NCBI GenBank assembly: GCA_030142905.1
Contig: JASJOG010000051.1
Coordinates: 888,501-952,500 of the forward strand
Direction of reading: 5' to 3'
Origin: Heliopora coerulea
Lineage: Eukaryota; Cnidaria; Anthozoa; Scleralcyonacea; Helioporidae
Length of the DNA: 64,000 bases
The notes under the pieces were generated by a model that made no database searches, was not told the DNA's origin, and saw nothing but the letters and a program-made list of their open reading frames with translations. Below are positions 10,033-22,170 of the stretch, one piece after another; the first letter of the stretch is position 1, and each line of letters opens with the position of its first letter. The position numbers and the translations under genes were made by a program.

Positions 10033-11880
10033 TAGATAATAAAGCGCACTTGGCTGTGCGTGACGCTAATTATAGCGACGTTTACGCTGCTACCGCTAAA
10101 TCTTGTCACAATTAAACAATCATTTAATCAGTCGATTTAGGCTCTGAAGTGTTCACTGTCTGTCAATTGCGTTATCCCCAGTTTGGATAAAACTCGACAG
10201 AATTACGTTTGGCTCTTGAATCAGGAGGCGGGATTTGCTGAATTGGAGATTCGGCGTCTGAACTGGGTGTTCGTTTACGAGAGGTAGTTGCTAATTCTTA
10301 CCATACTGATTCGCATGTGTAACTGTTTAGTTTGAGTGGATATAACATTAAACTGAGCAACATCGTCGCTGTTGATTTTCCGGGCGGAAAACGTGATCTC
10401 AGTATAAATTTTAGTGCCCAAATATTATTGATCCCGTTTTACCTAATTTGCCTATTTATAAATTAATTATTCACATGTAAATATATACTTACCAGAATGT
10501 AAATTTATCCACTCTGAAGATGTTGCGTGCTCCAACGAAACGTTAGTAAATCATCTTTTAATAAAGTTTTGTGTTTCTTATCATTGATGGGATTCCATTT
10601 TAAAGTCTTGTGCTGGGCACTAGTATTTGTACTGAGATTAAACTCAGCAATGATTATAGTCGGGTGAAAAATTTCGTGACTGCGGCTAACCATGAAATTC
10701 AGTGACGTATTTCTTAGACAGTACTCAAACCAAATAGGTTGAAGTCAACCGCATGTTGTTTGTGCTTACCAGTTACTCAATAGTCAGCATTAGGCAAAAC
10801 AATCGGGACCAAGGTTAAAGCTAGGGTTAAATTCCCGCGGTTTGTAACGCCGACGATACAGCTTTTTTTTCCCTACAGCATAATTTTACAAGCAAGACCA
10901 TTTTCTGGACAGGGGGTGGACAAGTTTTAATATTTCTGGGGCCTGAGAACATGAGTAATTTGGGGGAGAGGACGTCCACTCCAGTTAATTCGGTGTGTGT
11001 CGAGCCACTTTGAAACAACCCGGGTCTAGGTATTTTGGGATGACTGCTTTCAGTTGAGCTAGTTCTTTCCATATTAACGTGATCATAAAGACGTAGATGC
11101 TTTTTGATTGTCATTTTACCCTTGTTGCACAAACACATGCACTTTCTTTCTATCCTTCATTTATGTTATGTTAACTTAAAATCTTTGCTTATGTCAAACT
11201 TCACCGGGTTAAGCATCTCAAACCACCTCTTTGTCCACGCCCATATTCATGGTTTAATCAGTGATGCGCTTCTCAAACACAACGATCAATAGACTAGATT
11301 TTGCTAAACGTTAACCTTTCGTGCAATGTTGCTCTGTAGCGCCTGACGTAGCAAGTATTAGAGTAGTGACGCAATGAAGCGAGAACAAGCATGACTATGA
11401 GCGTGGAACGGAACTGCGAACAGCCAAAGTAATGGGCGTGTAAGCGCTAAACGCACATCGTGGCAGTGCTAGAACATGCTTGAACACTTAGGTTACCGAT
11501 TTTGGTAAATTGCGGTCATTAAGGTTGCATAGTAATGAGCAATGCTGTTCAAACAATGGGAACTGAATGAAGACGCGCTATATCCTATATGCGAAATGCG
11601 AACTAATTCGTTTCTGTCAGCATGAAGCCGAGCTCTGCTCACGTAATATGTGAACATTATATTTTGAACCAATCATCAGCGCGCTTTCCGCGTTACGTAA
11701 GATGTGTCTTGCGTAAGCTGGCGCTGATATTGCTTGTCCATCAATGCGGTTCAGATGACAGTAAGATAATTTATATGAACAAAATAAGTTAGGACAAGCC
11801 TAACGTAAGATCCAAATTGGACTATAGTTTTGTACAGTTCGTAAGAGGGCCTTCCGTGTCTTATCCGGGGATCGACTTCT
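10033..11880. other. Intergenic, no gene seen
   Basis: It contains a hairpin motif of the CTGAAGA...GAAAC type at 10514-10541, listed separately. Otherwise it is non-coding-looking sequence with only short open frames. Confidence 0.5.
10514..10541 (+). other. Hammerhead-like hairpin motif
   Basis: CTGAAGA is followed by one unpaired base, a GTTG/CAAC stem, then GAAAC. It has the CUGANGA...GAAA layout of hammerhead cores carried by some retroelements. The extra unpaired base and weak stem III argue against an active ribozyme. An AATAAAGTTTTGTGTTTC tail follows. Confidence 0.35.
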
Positions 11881-11884
11881 GCAA

Positions 11885-12010
11885 GCTAAAGGCCCGTTTC
11901 CACATAATCGCTCACGATTGCTATTGATCGCCAGCGATCCTGCGCGATTGACAGCGATCATACGCAAACTCTTTCCGGCGATCATAAACGATCGCGATTA
12001 GGGTCATTTA
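11885..12010. repeat. GATCGC-rich short repeat element
   Basis: The words CGATC, GCGATC and GATCGC recur in both orientations within about 120 bases. A related patch lies at 39040-39245. It is probably a decayed non-autonomous transposon. Confidence 0.4.
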
Positions 12011-12128
12011 AGCAAATGCATTCTTCATGCAAACCAAAAACAACGAATAATTTTTATTCTCCACAGTATCCTCAACACTGTCGTCGTTGTACATACAACG
12101 TCACCCAGACCATTTTTCAGGACAACGT

Positions 12129-12345
12129 CAGCACGCGGAGTGAAAAAATCTGTTTCTTAAGATTGAATTCAACCGGAGCCTCCATTCGTATTGGGAGAAT
12201 TGGAGCGTTTTAAGAGTCATAAAACAAGCTACGGTATCAAGCATGGTGGTCAGGAAACCGTGGTTTTTTTAAATGCCGAAATTTTAAAGGACGTTATCGT
12301 TCAACTTGACGTCGTAGACCTTAAAGTCCCTACTAACTCCTTGTC
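12129..12345 (+). repeat. Dispersed repeat, copy 1 of 2
   Basis: This stretch matches the reverse complement of about 40960-41160. Shared words include CGCGGAGTGAAAAAA, AGTCATAAAACAAGC, CCGAAATTTTAAAGGACGT and CAACTTGACGTCGTAGA. Open frames in both copies share the peptide DVVDL, which reflects DNA similarity only. Confidence 0.65.
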
Positions 12346-13004
12346 AACGTGTATTGGATTAGTAAAAACCAGATTGATCCTGCAGTTAGGTTCACTGTTC
12401 TTTTGACCAGGTTTCTTGACCTTGTTACAAAGTTAGTATAGATGATCACATCATGCGTAATTAAGGATTCACTTTGCGCGTTTTCTTCAAAAAGTATTCC
12501 AAAATTCATCGTCCGTCAGGCGAATACAATTTTCCCTTTCACGCAATCTTCAAACATCCCGAGTATTGTAAATCGTTAATTGGTCGAGCAAAATTGCACA
12601 TTTTTTAAATTTGTATGTGAGTGAGAAAAATGCTCGGCCGACTGGGTCACAAGGTCAAGTTGGTTAAGCAATAACCTCCATCTGACAATAAGGACTCCCT
12701 CTAGATTATATCAAATTTTTTGTACCAAATTGGCTGATAGGTTGGTACTGACATATCAATTTTCAGGATCATTGAAACAAGGCCAAAGCAGGATACCAGT
12801 TTCTTGGCAACCCACCATGGTGGTATGACTCCAAAGATTAAACTTTGTATACAAAATTGAATTTTCCCATTCATTTAGATTTCACTAGCTAGTGTAATGG
12901 AAGGATGTTTCCCCCTTGGCGAGTAATATCTTTTGACGTTAGCCAGAGTAAATTAATAGAAAAACAATCAAAAACTGATCCTGTAGTGTAGGGAAAGAGT
13001 TGAA
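12346..13004. other. Intergenic, no gene seen
   Basis: This is AT-rich sequence between two repeat elements with no supported feature. Confidence 0.5.
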
Positions 13005-13361
13005 CACTGCAAAAAATAAAATTCTTGTTTTAAGAAAAAGAAAAAAAACCCAACTTGTTTTAAGAAAATATTTCTTAAATGAAGAAGTGTTTTCTTGTCC
13101 CGTAGACAGGATAATTTTTCTTAACAAGGTATGTTAATAAGAAAAGATTTCTTAAAGCAAGATGTATTTTCTTTCACTAAGAAAATATATCTAGACTGGA
13201 CAGGAAAAATGTTCTTGAATCAAGATATTTTCTTAAAATTCTTGAAAGAAGAAAAAAAAAATTTACGTGGCTTTTCTTATGAAGAATTGAATTCTTCAAG
13301 CCAGGAAATTAATCTTTAAACTAGAAAAAATATCTGCTAAATATTTTAATTTTTTACAGTG
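13005..13361. mobile_element. MITE-like element with about 20-bp terminal inverted repeats
   Basis: The left end CACTGCAAAAAATAAAAT is the near-perfect reverse complement of the right end ATTTTAATTTTTTACAGTG. The interior is built from variants of AAGAAAATATTTCTT and TCTTGAATCAAGA in both orientations. It has no coding capacity. Target duplications are not clear. Confidence 0.6.
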
Positions 13362-13364
13362 AAG

Positions 13365-13860
13365 AGCTTGTTGAAGTCCCCAAAACGATTTTACCTACAA
13401 CGTTTTGGCGTGACTTTTGGTCCTCCTAAACTGAAAATTTTATGCCTGAAGTGAATTTGTATAGATCCTTAATCACGTTAGTTGACCGTTTTTGTATATG
13501 CCGAAAATTTTTTCCTTCATTGATTGGGAAGTTCGCAGCTCGATATCCCGAACAAATTGTGTAGTTTTAGAGCCCCGAAAACGCATTTGCTTACTGAAAT
13601 CTCGCAAAATAGACATGATTTTATTGAGAGCTATGCAATTAATATTTGGTTGGTACAAAAAATTTGTCCTGCTAATGGGAGGGGGCAATATCCCTCCACG
13701 CAACCCCCTTGATTCCGCTCCTGCGGTTCAATAATTACTGATGTGCAGAGGACAGGACTATGCACAGAAGACTCGACGTCGTCTCGTGGCCCACGGTTTG
13801 TTCTTACCATATTGTGACATCATCAATGCGTATATAACTTAATATACCATGGCATAATGA
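13365..13860. other. Intergenic, no gene seen
   Basis: There are three overlapping short open frames of about 60-80 codons with no recognisable domain; I treat them as chance. Confidence 0.45.
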
Positions 13861-13864
13861 AATT

Positions 13865-14130
13865 GGGGTGCTGGTGGCACAGTGGTAGTGCACGTGTTTC
13901 TTTATACTGTGACTAGAGTTAGATTCCGGCTCCTTGCAGTTATCTGATTAAAGTTACCTTGGTCTCATGCGAGAAGAGTGTTGTCCAGTTTGACTCTATC
14001 AAGCGTCGCAGGTTTTCTCCGGGTACTCCAGTTTCCTTATTTAGTAACACTGGACCCATGAGGAGTGGCCGTTACTGGACTTCTAAGAAGCTTAGCTTGC
14101 TGATAGGGTAATCCAGTAGAAATAACAGCT
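13865..14130 (+). repeat. tRNA-derived SINE, family A, copy 3
   Basis: It starts GGGTGCTGGTGGCACAGTGG, contains the box B-like GTTAGATTCCGGCTCC, and ends in GGGTAATCCAGTAGAAATAA. It is the best-preserved head of the four copies and lies directly before the pentanucleotide tract. Confidence 0.78.
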
Positions 14131-14139
14131 ACTTAACTT

Positions 14140-14690
14140 CCTACTTTACTTTTAATTTATTTTACTTTCACTTTCACTTTCACTATCACTTTTACTTTTA
14201 CTTTTATTTTTGGTTTACTTTGGTTTGCTTTGTTTTACTTTACTTTACTTTACCCTACTTTACTTTATCTTACTTTACTTTACCTTTCTTTACTTTACTT
14301 TACTTTACCTTACTTTACTTTATTTTACTCTAATTTACTTATACTTTACATTACTTGTGCTTTACTTTACTTATACTTTACTTTACTTTTACTTTGCTTT
14401 ACCTTACCTTATCTGACCGTACCTTTATTGTACTTTACTTTATATTACTTTACTTTACTCTACTGAACTGTACTGTACTGCAGTTTACTTTAAGTTACTT
14501 TGCTTTACCTTACTTTATTTTATGTTGCATTACGTTACTTTAATTTGCTTTACTTTCCTGAACTTTCCTTTTACTTTGTTTTGGTGTGCTTTGCTTAGCT
14601 TTGCTTTGCTTCGCTTCACTTTACTTTGCTAGCTTTGCGTTAGTTGCGTTGCTTTACTTTACTTTACTTTTGCTTTATCTATTAACTCAT
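14140..14690. repeat. ACTTT pentanucleotide satellite tract
   Basis: About 550 bases of (ACTTT)n with substitutions and drift to GCTTT near the 3' end. This unit has no stop codon in any frame on this strand, so all three frames stay open; they are not genes. The tract ends just before the acceptor of the first protease exon. Confidence 0.85.
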
Positions 14691-14706
14691 TTAATATCCA
14701 TTATAG

Positions 14707-14883
14707 AAACGATCGAAGGTGATATTCTAGTAACCCCAGAAGTGTCTCAGTATCTCGCCGAACAGGAGAACAATAGAAACATGGATGATGCACTACGTGG
14801 TGATTTCCAGGACAATGCCCTGAGAAATAGACGGAACATATGGATCAGTAAAGTTATTCCTTATGAACTGGACCGCAGTGTAG
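14707..14883 (+). CDS. Protease exon: astacin propeptide and maturation site
   Basis: The acceptor is CATTATAG and the donor GTGAGG; it enters with two bases of a split codon. It encodes [16 protein letters not shown] and, later, [20 protein letters not shown]. The xEGD motif supplies the Asp that blocks the zinc in latent astacins. RNRR fits furin-type processing just before the mature domain. Confidence 0.82.
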
Positions 14884-17800
14884 GTGAGGCTACTTTACCG
14901 ACACAAATTCCTAAAGAATCTTGAAAATTTCCAACGGCTGAAGGTAAAACTCTCACAATTACCCCAATACGAACGTCACAATGTTTGGAAATCCACAAGC
15001 GTACGAGTCGGGGTTACGAAGGGGCTGCAGCGTCAGGGACGGCGGAGCGGAATTTCGAGTCAGGGGGGCTTGAGATAAAAATACAGCATCTTGCATGCTT
15101 CCCCGGGAAACTTCACATAAGTGCTCTAAAACGTAGTTGTTTCAAGTGGGGGTACAGCTGCCCCAGCCCCCCAGCTCCGCCGTCCCTGAGCGCCCTGTTG
15201 GCAAAGAAAGTAAGTCAAGTCGGGGAACAGCAGATCGAGACTCGGGCAAGTGGCTCATGTGGCCTGTCGAATGCATTTGGGCACTTGGATGCAATTGTTA
15301 ATTGAGATGAGCGACTACCCACTATCCAATGATATATATTAATAATATATGTGTCGTCAATGAGCATTACCAGTCGATCTTATTTGATATCAAAACTCGG
15401 GTGATTTCCGTTTCAGTAGGGCAAATTTTCCTTAGCCCCCCCCGTACAAAATTCAGGTGGCTCACCTTTGGAGAAATCAGCTGAACATTCGTGACGCTTG
15501 GTATAAAGTTACACCTGAAGTGGTACGAACTACTTCAAAGATCAATTTTTAAACATTTTGTATGGTTCTGTGGCTTATTTGTTTTAGCTACATTCAAAAA
15601 ATCCATCAAAGCCGCCATAGCCCAGTATGAAGCTAAAACCTGCCTAAAATTTGTAAAACACACCACGGAAAAAAATTGGGTCAAGTTTATCAGAGGTTCT
15701 AGGTATGAATAACGCATAAATATTACCTTTATGTTTCTCTCTGCCTCTCTCTCCTTCTCCCTCTCTCCCTCTCTCTCTCTGTCTCACTCTCTGTCTCTCT
15801 CTCTGTCTCTCTCTCTCTGCCTCTCTCTCTGTCTCTCTCTGACTCTCTCGATTCATAAGTTACCCGGATTCATAAGTCCTGTGCTAGAGACAATATGAAT
15901 AACTACAGACCAATTTCTGTTCTATCACCTATTGCAAAAGTGTTTGAAAGAATTATTTATAACCAGTTATATGACTATCTGCAAACAAATAACTTACTGT
16001 CAAAATTTCAGTCCGGGTTTCGAAAATTTCATTCCACTGCTACGTCTTTGCTGGATGCCACAATGGAATGGCTTGTAAATATGGATAGCAGTAAAATAAA
16101 CTCTGTAGTATTTTTTGACTTGTCTAAAGCATTTGACACGGTCGATCACTCTATTCTTTTACGTAAACTGTGTTTATACGGCCTGTCCGTATCGACGTTG
16201 AAATTGTTTAAATCTTATCTTACTGATCGCGTGCAATGCTGCTTTATAAACGGGAGCCCATCCTCACTTAAGAAAATAAAGTGCGGAGTCCCGCAAGGTT
16301 CAATCCTCGGGCCGCTGCTCTTTCTAATTTACATAAATGACCTCCCAAATTGTTTACAACATTCAAAACCAAGAATGTATGCGGATGATACTGATATAAC
16401 AACAAGTGACAAATCTTTGAAAAAAGTAATTCAATCAACAAACAGTGATTTAAGTAATATAAAGCAGTGGCTATTAGCAAATAAACTAAGCCTTAACGCT
16501 GCAAAAACTGAACACATGTTCATAGAATCGGATGATAACCTAAACAAAATAAAAAATACTTCGCAAATTCATATTGATGGTCATGTATTAAAGAGTGTTA
16601 AATACACAAAATGCCTTGGAGTATATATTCATGAAAAACTCAACTGGGACGAACAAATTGATCATGTCTCTAAAAATGTTTCGCAAGCAATAGCAGGTCT
16701 TAAACATGTACGATCATTTGTATCCAAGAAAGTGGCTCTTGTAATTTTCAACTCTTTAATTCAGCCTCTATTTGATTATTGTGATATCGTTTTGGATAAC
16801 ATGTCAGCTGGGCAAGCAAATAGATTACAAAAATTAAAAAACCGCGCTGGCCGTGTTATCGCACAGAAGGGTTATAATATCCGATTCTACGAGATTAGAG
16901 AGGAACTGAGTTGGAAAACGCTACATGAAACGAGAAAACAACACAAAGTTATCCTTGTATATAAAGCACTTAACGGCTTGGCTCGTCCATATTTACTAGA
17001 TTACTTCAATTTTTGTAATTATTCAGAAAGGTACAATCTTAGAGATCGAGATAATAATATTGGCTTACCAAGACCCAAAACAAAATATCTGAAAAATAGT
17101 TTTGTATACAGTGCTGGAAAATTATGGAACAGCCTACCTAAAGAAGCCAGACTTGCAACAGACTTAAAGTTTTTCATAGATCAAGTTTCCTCCTCTAGTT
17201 TCACACAACAGTAATTATGTATTAAATTTGTAATATAACAATATTATTTATGTAATTCTTTACTATAGATAGATTTCGGCTCACATGAAAAGCAATTTGT
17301 AAATTGATGTGATTCCGAGTTTAAATAAATCTCTCTCTCTGTCTCTCTGTCTCTCTGTCTCTCTGTCTCTCTGTCTCTGTCTCTCTCCCCCTCTCATTTT
17401 CTCTCCCTCCCTCTCTGTTTCTCTCTGTCTCTCTGTCTCTGTCTCTGTCTGTCTCTGTCTGTCTCTGTCTGTCTCTTTCTGTCTCTGTCTGTCTCTGTCC
17501 GTCTCTGTCTCTGTCTCTCTGTCTCTGTCTCTGTCTCTCTTCCTCTCGCTCTCCCGCTCTCCCGCTCTCTCCCATTCTTTTTCACTCTCCCTCTCTCTCT
17601 CCCTTCCACTCCTCTCTTTCCACACATTTAATTAACATGGAATTTATATTTGATAAACCGGTAACATACCAGTATGCCTGCATGGTAGATTTCTGCAGTA
17701 TCTGGCACTTAACTGACGATGAAGGGACTCTAATATTAAATCTATTTGATTTCATAAAAGGTGTATGACTGGTGTTGGAAAGCGCTCCACTCCTGGGTAC

Positions 17801-20800
17801 CAAAAGTTATACTTGGGTTTGGGATGCGACCATAAGTATATTATAATGCACGAACTGATGCACACTCTTGGCTTTTGGCACGAAGTTTCCCGACCTGACC
17901 GTGACCAGTACGTTGAAATATTCTGGGACAACATCGGGAAATGTAAGTAGCATGTACATTTATAAAATACGTTTCCTATTACGCGAGCAGTGACTGGTCA
18001 ATTACGGTGTTTATATCAGGCTATGTAATTATGATTAAGACATCACAGGGCCACTTGACGCCAGAATTTGTTCTTGGCACGAATGGGAAGCTCTGATTGG
18101 TATACGAACTAATAATAAAAAGTTACCATTTGATAGTGAAAAGGAAGTTCATTATTCACAATTATTTTACATCATTTCAACATTTATTCCATTTTATTCC
18201 ATTTTATACCATTTTATACCATTTATACCAATTTATACGATGTTATATCATTTATACCATTTTATATCATTTTATACCATTTTATACCATTTATACCATG
18301 TTATACCATTTATACCATGTTATACAATTTATACCATTTTATACCATTTTATACCATTTCAACATTTAGTGCTGTTTCTAACCTATATCTTGGGTCTTTC
18401 AAGACGTCGCTTTTATTCGAATTTTGCTTCGTCTTATATTTATTACTTAGTTCCTTGCTTATTTTATAAGAGAAATAGAAACTGTTTTGTTGTGTTTACA
18501 TGGCCTGTTGCAAACGCCCAGCAGCTTTCGAGTTCTCCCAACCTGCTCTTCGTGTTTGCATCAGACTATGTGAACACGTGAAAAAAGTTTCTGTATCTTT
18601 AATAAATCTTCCAAGACAAGAATAATTTTATTGTACATGCGAATTGTGAAGTGTAGCATATCCAGTGTTTTCGAAAAGGGGAGTAAAGCAGAGGAAACAA
18701 TGGACAGTGTGTTCTTTTTACTTGCTTGGGATTAAATTTTTATGCGTAAATTTCCTTCTAGCTTTTCGACGCAACTTTGTCAAGCAGAGTCACAGCGCAG
18801 TCGACACACTTGGAGTTTTATATGACTACGACAGCCTGTTACATTATGGCAACATGGCTTTCTCCAAGAATGGTAACAGTTTATCGATCAGTTTATAGAT
18901 CATCACTGCCAAACTTATGAAAATCTTTAAAATGAAAACCTTAACTCATAGGGAACGCCGGGAAAACGTATCTAATAAATTTTTTAAAAGCAACCATAAT
19001 AATTTAAAATTTCAAGAATGCTTACCTAATAAAATTGCAACTAAGTATGAAATATGAACTAAGATGTAGTGGATTTTATAATCACTTTTCTGAATTGAAT
19101 GTTTTAAAAATTCGATCTTTTTTTTTCCTCGAAGCGTTGTGAAGGAATTGTAAATAGTTTGGATCTTTAGATTTCGTAGATAGAAATATATTTGATCGTA
19201 TTTTTATAGCAATTTTTGTAAACGCAAATTATGTGAATACCATTAATTCGTGAGCTGTTGTATGTCTAGACCATGTGAATGGAACTGATGTAATTGAACC
19301 GCATTTGGGTTACAATATCAGTCTTTACTTTTAAATAAATATCAAATAAAATATATAAATCTAAAATAAATCAATCAATTAACTGATAAAACCATAACCT
19401 TAAAAGACGTACTATGCGAAACCACTGGTGTTTGACCAATTTTCAGGTAAAATTACGATCAGATCGCTCAAGAATCCTCAACAAAAACTTGGACACGCGA
19501 CGGATTTCAGCAAACTAGACCTCATAAAATTGAACTCGCTGTATGATTGCAAAGGTTGGTTTAAACCACAGCTAAATCTTATTTCAGTCTTGTTTTACGG
19601 TGCGTTTTTAAAGGAGAATAGGCATAATATGGGGGTAAGGTTTTCCCGGTCTGCGATGTGTTAATTTTCTGATGTTAACTTTAAAAGATGTTAAATATTT
19701 GACTGCTCCTGCTGCCTTAATCGCATTAAAAATGACGTACACCAATGTATTGAAGTTTCCCCCGAAAACTTTTTTAAAGACTGTTCACTGTACAATAGTT
19801 CTAAAACAATGTCCAGGTGTTTTTAGGCTAGCAAAAAAAAAAAAGAAAAAAATTGAATCGACCAATTTTGATATGATCGTCACTATCCAAAGGTGCAGTA
19901 CTGGTGAAGTTTTACAACCAAAATACCTTCCTTTTGTTCTTTGTAAAACGCAAATAATAATTCTGTTCAGGTTTTCTCGAAACTTTAAGGGCGTTCGGAC
20001 GTATTCTGTTGATATATTACCGTTGCTAAGGATAGGTTATCTTAACAGCTGACGTTATTCAGGTAAGGATCAGAGATTTAGGAAATACCTTATTGTTACT
20101 AATTTTCGCGGGACTTAATTTTCTCAAAAATAAAGTAGAAAACATACTCCGAAAAATAGTTCCATCTTGGACTCAAAATTTGAGAAAACAAGCGGACACA
20201 GTGTTCAATAGTAATATTTCGAATTTATTACAAATTCATCATCAAACTAATTTACAAAAGCTGAACCTAGGTCAATATATAGGCACAAGCGTGGTGACAT
20301 CATACAGGAAGAATGTGTGGGCGGAAGAAATTAGAGTGTGAATGAGTGATGTGTTCTCAAGCGGAAGAAATTAGAGTGTGAATGAGTGATGTGTTATGTC
20401 AGGTCAAATAATGAGAGTTCTTTGCTGGCTTTGAGTCCTGCGTTTAGTTCTGGTTTTAGAGATTTGATGAAAAGTGCTTCCATTAGTAAAAGTCGGTTTT
20501 TGTTAAGTGAATTATTTGCATATAGTATTTTGTAGTTGTTAACGATGAGATTTTAACAACTACAAAATACTATATGCAAATAATTCACTTAACAAAAACC
20601 GACTTTTACTAATGGAAGCACTTTTCATCAAATCTCTAAAACCAGAACTAAACGCAGAACTCAAAGCCAGCAAAGAACTCTCATTATTGACCTGACATAA
20701 CACATCACTCATTCACACTCTAATTTCTTCCGCTTGAGAACACATCACTCATTCACACTCTAATTTCTTCCGCCCACACATTCTTCCTGTATGATGTCAC

Positions 20801-22135
20801 CACGCTTGTGCCTATATATTGACCTAGGTTCAGCTTTTGTAAATTAGTCTGATGATGAATTTGTAATAAATTCGAAATATTACTATTGAACACTGTGTCC
20901 GCTTGTTTTCTCAAATTTTGAGTCCAAGATGGAACTATTTTTCGGAGTATGTTTTCTACTTTATTTTATGAAATTATCGGCTGGAAACGGATTAATTTTC
21001 TCAAGTTTTGTGATTTGCAAAAAATCGCGAAATTTAGGTGCCGCGAAAAAAAGTGATCGCGAAAATTACCGGCGCAAAATTTAACCGCCTATCAAAAATT
21101 CTTTTTGTTAATTTTACTACAGTCCACATGATTATAAACCAGTCCATCTTGCTCTTGCATTTGTGCTTCAATGTTCATACTTTCTTCCTCGGAATCTTGA
21201 ACATGTTAACTTGGTTTTGTTTTATTGGACTTTTTCCCTATATTTCCATTCCAAATACAGTTGCAAAGTATGGCTGTGATAAGTGAAGTTGAAATATATT
21301 TAACCGATCCTCTGTTCAGTCCACCTTTTTGTGTTTATGTCTCGGTGGTTGGAAAGTTTTCGCGAAATTTAGTTCCTTTTAACATGATTTTTAATCCAAA
21401 TCGCGAAATTAAAGTTTCGCGAAATGTGCTCCTCTCAATTTCGCGAAATTAAGTGACCGCGAAAATTAGTGACAATAAGGTAACTAAGATATTGTATGGG
21501 TGAAATGTGTCGGCAAAATTTTCCTTCGTTGCAATTTTCTCGATTACTAACGTTATTCTACATTTTAGAAAGTTGTTCAACCAGAACTGCTGTCATTTTA
21601 CATGTATTCATGCGATTATTGAGGAAACAAATTTTAACGAAATTATAACAATTTTAGCGTATTTTAAGGCATTTTTCATATATAAAATTTGATACCCCAG
21701 GGTCCAGGTGCTTTTTGAATGATCTCATAATCCATGCGTACTTTCCTCTACTTTCTTCAAGTATACTTCATCGAAAATTTCTCCTAGACGAATCTCAGAC
21801 TTTCCAGTGATACTCAGCATTTAAAAAGTAACATCAAAAGAACCAAAATGTTATCGTTCATTAAATTTCTTTGGCAAATTTCAATGACAAGTCTTTTTCT
21901 GTTTAGGTGCATCGAGTGGCTTGAGTTCTTGGTCGGGGTTTAGTCCTTGCGATTCGGCTTGTAATAAGTACCGCCAGCGGTTTTGCTCTTCAATGAACCG
22001 ATCCAAAGACTGCCCTCTGGCAGATAAGCATGGTATTGAAACAGAGATGGTAAAATGTCCGTACAAAGAGTGTTTTGGTAAGTACAAAAGCGCACTTATT
22101 ATTACCAAGCTGCTGAATTAAATTTACTTAACTTG

Positions 22136-22170
<35 letters not shown>

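Noticed and set aside
14210..14543. Hydrophobic proteins rich in Leu, Tyr and Phe
   Set aside because: They are translations of the ACTTT satellite, whose unit contains no stop codon.
17281..17635. Charged Arg/Glu/Asp repeat proteins and Ser/Leu repeat proteins
   Set aside because: They are translations of the CT/CTGT microsatellite on either strand.
17640..17760. Possible coding extension before the zinc-binding exon
   Set aside because: The sequence contains stops in the required frame and the AAAAG acceptor at 17760 gives the right phase with the previous exon.
19672..20052. 126-codon frame in a protease intron
   Set aside because: It contains an A-run coding a Lys stretch, has no family likeness, and sits between two astacin and TSP1 exons with correct splice signals.
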